Assembly: GCA_903825615.1 (NCBI GenBank)
Contig: CAIKBK010000106.1
Location: forward strand, 1 to 9,351
Direction of reading: 5' to 3'
From: Candidatus Vogelbacteria bacterium
Lineage (GTDB): Bacteria; Patescibacteriota; Minisyncoccia; Phycocordibacterales; XYD1-FULL-46-19
DNA length: 9,351 nucleotides
Part shown: positions 5,421-9,351 of the stretch, in pieces
Position numbering within the stretch: position 1 is the stretch's first letter
How the letters are laid out: each line of letters starts with the position of its first letter
Translations under genes and position numbers: made by a program
The notes under the pieces: model-generated
Databases searched by the model: none
The model's input: only the letters and a program-made list of their open reading frames with translations
Told to the model about the DNA's origin: nothing

Positions 5421-6383
5421 TTATTTAAGGTTTAGACCATAATCTTCTAACACTTTTTTGATTTCTTGTAAACCTTTTTCACCGAGACCCTCAATTTCTT
5501 TAACATCAGACTCTTTTTTCCTTGAGAGGCCACCAATTGTGCGGACACTGGCATTGGTGAGGGCTTTTTGGGTACGAACCGATAGGCCCAGGTCCTCAAT
5601 TTTGGTTTTAAGGGCATCTTCTTCGCTGTCGGTTCCGCCGGCTTCATTTTTAATCTCTTTGGCTGTCGGCATCACTTCTTCATCATCTTCTTCTTTAAAA
5701 CCAATAATGGCCTTAAGCTGATTGACCATAATTTTGATACTTTGCTCTAGAGCTTCGCGCGGAGTGAGCGTGCCATCAGTCTCAATGTGAATGATTAATT
5801 TATTGAAGTCAGTGCGATTACCGACACGCATATTCTCTACCTCATAACTAACCTTCTTGATTGGAGTGAAGGCGGCGTCAAGGGCGATATTGCCTACCTC
5901 GATGCGGTCCTTCTTAAGTACTTCGCTGGGGACGTAGCCAAGACCCTTCTCTAAGACAATCTCCGCTGAGAGAGTAGTGTTTTTATCGGTTAGGGTAGCA
6001 ATTGGCTGTTCAGGATTAATAACAGTAACTTGACCGGGAAGAGTTAGATCCTTAGCGGTAACGGTCTTGGGGCCTTTAACCGAGAGCTTAATCGTTTGAG
6101 GTTCATCGCCGACAACCTGGAAGCGAATACGTTTGAGGTTAAGGATGATGTTAATAACATCCTCCTTAACACCAGCTAGGGTGGAGAACTCATGATTAAC
6201 CCCGTCAATTTTGAGCGAAGTAATCGCAAAACCGGGAAGAGATGACAAGATAATTCGACGAAGCGAATTACCGAGAGTGTGACCATAGCCTGGGTAGAGA
6301 CCCTCAATCTCATAAACACCAGCGAACTCCTTTTCGCTAGAGACACGAGGCTTGGATGGTAAAATTATATTAAAATCCGGCAT
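5421..6383 (-). CDS. rpoA: DNA-directed RNA polymerase subunit alpha
   Basis: The alpha dimer scaffolds RNA polymerase assembly and its C-terminal domain can bind promoter UP elements and activators. The 320 residues include the N-terminal assembly domain with GYGHTLGNSLRRIILSSLPG (about 33-52) and GVKEDVINIILNLK, an acidic linker (about 235-260, EEDDEEVMP and TDSEED), and a full C-terminal domain from about 263. In that domain R270 matches E. coli R265, K303 matches K298 and E307 matches E302. The positions equivalent to N268, C269, N294 and S299 are K273, A274, G299 and G304, so part of the UP-element contact surface differs. The gene sits between rpsD and rplQ as in the E. coli alpha operon. 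A 32-bp AT-rich gap without a Shine-Dalgarno precedes it. Confidence 0.99.
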   Translation of the reverse strand: MPDFNIILPSKPRVSSEKEFAGVYEIEGLYPGYGHTLGNSLRRIILSSLPGFAITSLKIDGVNHEFSTLAGVKEDVINIILNLKRIRFQVVGDEPQTIKLSVKGPKTVTAKDLTLPGQVTVINPEQPIATLTDKNTTLSAEIVLEKGLGYVPSEVLKKDRIEVGNIALDAAFTPIKKVSYEVENMRVGNRTDFNKLIIHIETDGTLTPREALEQSIKIMVNQLKAIIGFKEEDDEEVMPTAKEIKNEAGGTDSEEDALKTKIEDLGLSVRTQKALTNASVRTIGGLSRKKESDVKEIEGLGEKGLQEIKKVLEDYGLNLK

Positions 6384-6415
6384 ATTTTTTTAAAGCTATT
6401 AATAATAAGTTAGTT

Positions 6416-7030
6416 TTAACGACTATAAAATTCGAGAATAACACCAAAGTTGATGTTGCTCTCCGTTTGACCAAAGACCGGCTCACCTTTAATAATAGCC
6501 TCGCCTTTTTGCAAATCAAAACTTAGCCATTCGGGAGTCGGACGACCAGCCAATTTCTCAGCGAGACCGGCAAACGGGCCCTTGTTGCGGCTGCCTTCAC
6601 GAATACCGATTTTGTCCCCAATCTTTACCAAGTAGGAAGGGATACGAATACGTTTGCCATTAACAGTAATGTGGCCATGCGAGACGAGCTGGCGAGCAGC
6701 CTGACGAGAACTAGTGAGACCTAAACGGTAAAGGACATTATCAATGCGTGACTCCAAGCGCTTATAGAGTTCAACCGAAGCATTGCTCCCAGACTTGCTC
6801 TTAGCCTCGTTAACATAATTAGAAAATTGTCGCTCGGTCATGCCATAAGTAAAACGAGCTTTCTGTTTCTCGGTTAACTGCAAGGCGTACTCAGATGGAG
6901 CGCCTTTGGGGTGTTTGCCACCACGACGGATGCGATCCGTGCCAGAGACAGTAAATTTGGTGCCTTCGCACTTACCGAAAACACGGTCTCCAACTCGACG
7001 ACAAATTTTAAATTTTGGTCCTAATTTCAT
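6416..7030 (-). CDS. rpsD: 30S ribosomal protein S4 (uS4), zinc-free form
   Basis: uS4 binds the 5' domain of 16S rRNA, initiates small-subunit assembly and lines the mRNA entry site. The 204 residues match the family. The N-terminus (MKLGPKFKICRRVGDRVFGK) keeps only C10 and C21 and lacks the four-Cys zinc knuckle, so this is the zinc-free type. The central part has QLTEKQKARFTYGMTERQF and, from about residue 95, the S4 RNA-binding domain: LESRIDNVLYRLGLTSSRQA, then ARQLVSHGHITVNGKRIRIP. The C-terminal end shows PTPEWLSFD near 166-174, and NINFGVILEFYSR at the end. The gene lies between rpsK (3-bp gap) and rpoA as in the E. coli alpha operon. In E. coli S4 represses this operon through a leader pseudoknot; the leader here is too short for one. 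Confidence 0.98.
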   Translation of the reverse strand: MKLGPKFKICRRVGDRVFGKCEGTKFTVSGTDRIRRGGKHPKGAPSEYALQLTEKQKARFTYGMTERQFSNYVNEAKSKSGSNASVELYKRLESRIDNVLYRLGLTSSRQAARQLVSHGHITVNGKRIRIPSYLVKIGDKIGIREGSRNKGPFAGLAEKLAGRPTPEWLSFDLQKGEAIIKGEPVFGQTESNINFGVILEFYSR

Positions 7031-7033
7031 ATT

Positions 7034-7459
7034 TTATACTCGGCGGGGTTTCGGCGCCTTAGGGCCATTAAATGGCACCGGGGTCCGGTCTTTAATTGAT
7101 AAAATGTTAATACCTTTAGCAGCAAAAGCGCGCATGGCTGACTCGCGACCGGCGCCAACACCCTTAATTACCACATCAACATCCTTAAGGCCCATCGAGA
7201 GGCCTTTGTCAGCAATCAAATCACCAACTTTGCCGGCGGCAAAGGGCGTACCTTTCTTGGAACCCGAAAAGCCAAGTGAGCCACTCGATGACCAGACAAA
7301 AATATTGCCCTTGGTGTCAGCCAGTGAGACCTTGGTGTTATTATAAGTGGCTTCAATGTTTAAAATGCCGTGGTCAATCTTCTTTTTGGGCACACGAGCG
7401 CCACTAGCAGTTTTATTGCTATCTTGGCCAGCTTTTTTGATGATTCTTTTCTTTCCCAT
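7034..7459 (-). CDS. rpsK: 30S ribosomal protein S11 (uS11)
   Basis: uS11 sits on the platform of the small subunit near the E site. The 141 residues begin with a basic extension (about 1-25), then the conserved core: HGILNIEATYNNTKVSLADT (about 29-48), GNIFVWSSSGSLGFSGSKKG, TPFAAGKVG, GLKDVDVVIKGVGAGRESAM and the C-terminus DRTPVPFNGPKAPKPRRV. The family usually reads KGPGxGRE, here KGVGAGRE, a substitution in a conserved loop. The segment before it also looks shortened relative to the common AAKxAxExGMK pattern. The gene is separated from rpsM by 20 bp and from rpsD by 3 bp. No Shine-Dalgarno is clear. The assignment is certain. Confidence 0.98.
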   Translation of the reverse strand: MGKKRIIKKAGQDSNKTASGARVPKKKIDHGILNIEATYNNTKVSLADTKGNIFVWSSSGSLGFSGSKKGTPFAAGKVGDLIADKGLSMGLKDVDVVIKGVGAGRESAMRAFAAKGINILSIKDRTPVPFNGPKAPKPRRV

Positions 7460-7479
7460 AACTCAATATTTTTTGTTTT

Positions 7480-7860
7480 TTATTTCTTCTCCGTCTTGCG
7501 CTTACCCGAACCCATAGTCTTTCTCACATTACCACGACGGGTACGAGAATTGGTTTTGGTGCGTTGACCGCGACTCGGCAACCCTTTTAAATGGCGGGTG
7601 CCACGATAACTCTTAATATCTTTTAAACGCTTGATATTACCAGATACTTCGCGCTTGAGATCTCCTTCAATTTTAAAACTCTCAACAGCCTTACGGATTC
7701 GATTTTCTTCTTCGGCGGTAACAGCGGGACCCTTCTTGTCGTGAGCGACTTTCGCCGTGTCAAGAATCTGGCGAGAACGGGCCAAGCCAATACCGTAAAT
7801 TGCTGTCAAGGCATATTCTAACCGCTTAGTATCAGGGATGGTAATACCGGATATACGCAT
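7480..7860 (-). CDS. rpsM: 30S ribosomal protein S13 (uS13)
   Basis: uS13 lies at the top of the small-subunit head, forms bridges to the large subunit, and its basic tail touches P-site tRNA. The 126 residues match the family. They start MRISGITIPDTKRLEYALTA, then IYGIGLARSRQIL (about 21-33, the helix-turn-helix region), EGDLKREVSGNIKRLKDI (about 70-87), SYRGTRHLKGLPSRGQRTKT (about 88-107, where most bacteria have CYRGxRHRRGLPVRGQRT), and a basic tail with RTRRGNVRKTMG. The start is fixed by the conserved N-terminus and lies 3 bp after the rpmJ stop. No Shine-Dalgarno is present. It stands in the conserved order rpmJ-rpsM-rpsK. Confidence 0.98.
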   Translation of the reverse strand: MRISGITIPDTKRLEYALTAIYGIGLARSRQILDTAKVAHDKKGPAVTAEEENRIRKAVESFKIEGDLKREVSGNIKRLKDIKSYRGTRHLKGLPSRGQRTKTNSRTRRGNVRKTMGSGKRKTEKK

Positions 7861-7863
7861 AAT

Positions 7864-7980
7864 TTAGGCTTGCTTTTGCTTGTGGCGAGGCTTATTAGGA
7901 CAAATAATATAAAGATGGCCACGGCGCTTAACCATCTTGCATTGAGCACATCTTTTTTTGATCGTCGACTTGATTTTCAT
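7864..7980 (-). CDS. rpmJ: 50S ribosomal protein L36 (bL36), zinc-binding
   Basis: bL36 is the smallest large-subunit protein and stabilises 23S rRNA around a single zinc ion. I translated it by hand: 38 residues, starting MKIKSTIKKRCAQCKMVKRR and ending KPRHKQKQA. The zinc ligands C11, C14, C27 and H33 are all present at the family positions, so this is the Cys-type paralog rather than the zinc-free one. The length equals that of the E. coli protein. It lies between infA (5-bp gap) and rpsM (3-bp gap), the usual bacterial order infA-rpmJ-rpsM. No Shine-Dalgarno is present, so translation may be coupled to infA. Confidence 0.97.
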   Translation of the reverse strand: MKIKSTIKKRCAQCKMVKRRGHLYIICPNKPRHKQKQA

Positions 7981-7985
7981 TTTAT

Positions 7986-8201
7986 CTAAAAGCGTCGAGT
8001 GATACGCCCCCTCCCACCATAGTCATCTAGTATTAACTCGACCTTATCGCCTATCAGAACTCGAATCCGGTGCAGACGCATACGGCCGGCCAAATAAGCT
8101 AGAACTTCTTGGTCGGGGCCAATTTTCACTTTAAATTGTGTATTGGGTAAAGCCTCGGTGACCACACCGGAAACCGTTTCTTTTTTTTCGTCTTTATCCA
8201 T
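7986..8201 (-). CDS. infA: Translation initiation factor IF-1
   Basis: IF1 binds the A site of the 30S subunit during initiation and helps IF2 and IF3 select initiator tRNA. I choose the ATG at 8201, giving 71 residues (MDKDEKKETVSGVVTEALPN at the start); a TTG two codons upstream is possible but less likely. The single OB fold is recognisable: VSGVVTEALPNTQFKVKI (about 10-27), then the loop LAGRMRLHRIRVLIGDKVEL, where most bacteria have ISGKMRxxxIRIxxGDxVxV, and the ending DDYGGRGRITRRF, about one residue shorter than the usual PYDLxKGRIxxR. The gene heads the ribosomal operon, with a promoter right upstream and a leader of only about 11 nt. Confidence 0.97.
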   Translation of the reverse strand: MDKDEKKETVSGVVTEALPNTQFKVKIGPDQEVLAYLAGRMRLHRIRVLIGDKVELILDDYGGRGRITRRF

Positions 8202-8219
8202 TACCAAAATGACTTGCTT

Positions 8220-8249
8220 ATCTTAGCAAATTAAAGGGCTAATCGTCAA
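8220..8249 (-). promoter_or_regulatory. Probable promoter of the infA-rpsI operon
   Basis: On the minus strand TTGACG (8249-8244), an 18-bp spacer and TAAGAT (8225-8220) form a plausible housekeeping promoter. The TGA inside the -35 box is the stop codon of the upstream gene. Predicted start near 8212 leaves about 11 nt before the infA ATG, with no Shine-Dalgarno. The -10 matches 4 of 6 consensus positions, and longer transcripts reading in from upstream are also possible. Confidence 0.55.
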
Positions 8250-9351
8250 GGCTTACTGATGCTAGTCTCGACTCTTATTTTGTCTGGGTCAGAAGGGATG
8301 CTCCTAATCCAGGGTGGGGTAAAAACAATGTTAGCAACCTGAATCATTGGGAAATACTTGTCAAAAACAACTTTATAGTTGCTGGTGCCAGCGGTTTGAA
8401 GTTTCTTTTTGAGGTCGCCAGCGTCAAAAGTCCAGACCAATTGGCCTGTTCCTTCAAGCTTGAAACTGATTTTTTCTAAGCTGTTAACGTCGGTATTATC
8501 CTTATTTAGCAAGCTAAACTTGAAAGTATCCCAATTAATAATGTCAACCGGTTCGTCTTTATAATCGACTATTTGTTGCTTGGCTAGATAAGTGGCCAAC
8601 TCCTTTTTATTGAAGAGAATGCCCGTTGCGTCAGCGCGCAAAATAAGTTCAGCTTCATTGGCCTTGGCCGGATTACTGACAACTTCGGGGGTAAAATTAG
8701 CAACAATGGCTCCACCAAAGAGGACATGATCTTCTACTTGCGGTTTGAGTTTGGTAGAAACAGTAGCCAAAAGTTGCTCCTCGAGAGTTGCTCGGGCTTT
8801 GGCCATATCAGCCTCGGAAACCTTAGGTCGATTACCGGTAAAACCGCCAGCCATAGGTCCTTTGCTTCGGGCATAGAATTGAGAGAATTTGGCCGAACCC
8901 TTAAAGCCAGGAATAGTAAAGTCGGAGCTTTCAAGATTATATTTTGGACCAGGCTGATCGGCGACGACCGTTATTTCCAATTGGCCAGGAACGGCCTCAC
9001 CCTTGGCATCTTTAGTTTGAGCCGGAATGGTAATTCCTTTCTCAACTCGGTAAATTAGACCATCTGGAGTTTGGAAACGGGTAGTGGCAACCAAGTTTTG
9101 GCTGGCGTTAGTAGTGTTGTAAACGATTATTGGGCCACGAGCCTTGATATTCACAGCTTCAGTGCCATTGGCTGGCACATTGATCTTATCTTCCGCCTGA
9201 ATATTAGAAGCTAGCATAAATTTGAGGCCATCGGCGCTATTTTTACTGGCTTCATAAGTGTTGCTGACCATTAAGCGGCCTTGTTTAGGAGTAACCTTAA
9301 CCGTAATGTTGGCGAATTGACTAGAAATAGCATAACCGCCAGCAATGACAA
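8246..9351 (-). CDS. Putative membrane-anchored envelope protein, N-terminus outside window
   Basis: The reading frame stays open to the right edge, so the ATG at 9271 is internal and at least 368 codons are visible. The first visible residues (VIAGGYAISSQFANITVKVT) look like the end of a transmembrane helix followed by an exported beta-rich region. That region has many short strands (about 60-130), including PIIVYNTTNASQNLVATTRF and TPDGLIYRVEKGITIP, the stretch SDFTIPGFKG, a charged helix (VSEADMAKARATLEEQL) and a final domain ending PPWIRSIPSDPDKIRVE. From memory this combination occurs in a family common in CPR bacteria, usually annotated as hypothetical or baseplate-J-like; I cannot verify that here. 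A surface or envelope role is inference. It is unrelated to the translation genes that follow, although its stop codon overlaps the infA promoter. Confidence 0.85.
   Translation of the reverse strand, partial: VIAGGYAISSQFANITVKVTPKQGRLMVSNTYEASKNSADGLKFMLASNIQAEDKINVPANGTEAVNIKARGPIIVYNTTNASQNLVATTRFQTPDGLIYRVEKGITIPAQTKDAKGEAVPGQLEITVVADQPGPKYNLESSDFTIPGFKGSAKFSQFYARSKGPMAGGFTGNRPKVSEADMAKARATLEEQLLATVSTKLKPQVEDHVLFGGAIVANFTPEVVSNPAKANEAELILRADATGILFNKKELATYLAKQQIVDYKDEPVDIINWDTFKFSLLNKDNTDVNSLEKISFKLEGTGQLVWTFDAGDLKKKLQTAGTSNYKVVFDKYFPMIQVANIVFTPPWIRSIPSDPDKIRVETSISKP

Noticed and set aside
8202..8207. TTG start for infA two codons upstream
   Set aside because: ATG at 8201 gives the family length and no ribosome site favours the TTG.
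1..9351. tRNA, rRNA, CRISPR array, insertion sequence or attachment site
   Set aside because: I saw no cloverleaf, rRNA segment, regular direct repeats, transposase or flanking duplications around the plus-strand gene.

Overview
The window is a mostly one-directional (minus-strand) stretch of housekeeping genes from a bacterium. It most likely comes from the Candidate Phyla Radiation (Patescibacteria, probably a Parcubacteria-type lineage). Three things point there. The ribosomal proteins are divergent and somewhat short: L13 lacks the usual C-terminal tail and S11 and S13 carry unusual substitutions. Ribosome binding sites are almost absent. At the right edge is a large membrane-anchored protein of a kind I remember mainly from CPR genomes. 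TGA appears to be used as a stop, so the UGA=Gly code of Gracilibacteria/Absconditabacteria is not indicated. The lineage call is inference; no rRNA is present.

Layout, in the direction of transcription (right to left). (1) 9351-8246: 3' part of a putative envelope protein. (2) 8249-8220: a promoter overlapping that gene's stop codon. (3) 8201-4276: a tightly packed translation/transcription operon, infA-rpmJ-rpsM-rpsK-rpsD-rpoA-rplQ-rplM-rpsI, with gaps of 1 to 32 bp. (4) 4269-4237: a perfect 14-bp hairpin. (5) 4228-1679: grpE-dnaK with its own promoter. (6) 1662-1630: a bidirectional terminator. (7) 1589-1109: a single plus-strand gene of unknown function with a near-consensus promoter and a strong Shine-Dalgarno. 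(8) 1077-1: dnaJ, with its own apparently leaderless promoter, running off the left edge.

The operon supplies initiation factor IF1, small-subunit proteins S13, S11, S4 and S9, large-subunit proteins L36, L17 and L13, and the RNA polymerase alpha subunit. GrpE, DnaK and DnaJ form the Hsp70 chaperone cycle. No hrcA gene or CIRCE operator is visible, so classical HrcA heat-shock control is not supported here.

The most unusual part is the 128-residue plus-strand gene inserted between dnaK and dnaJ. It differs from its neighbours in strand, base composition, promoter quality and ribosome binding site, and I do not recognise its family. Divergent promoters link it to dnaJ.
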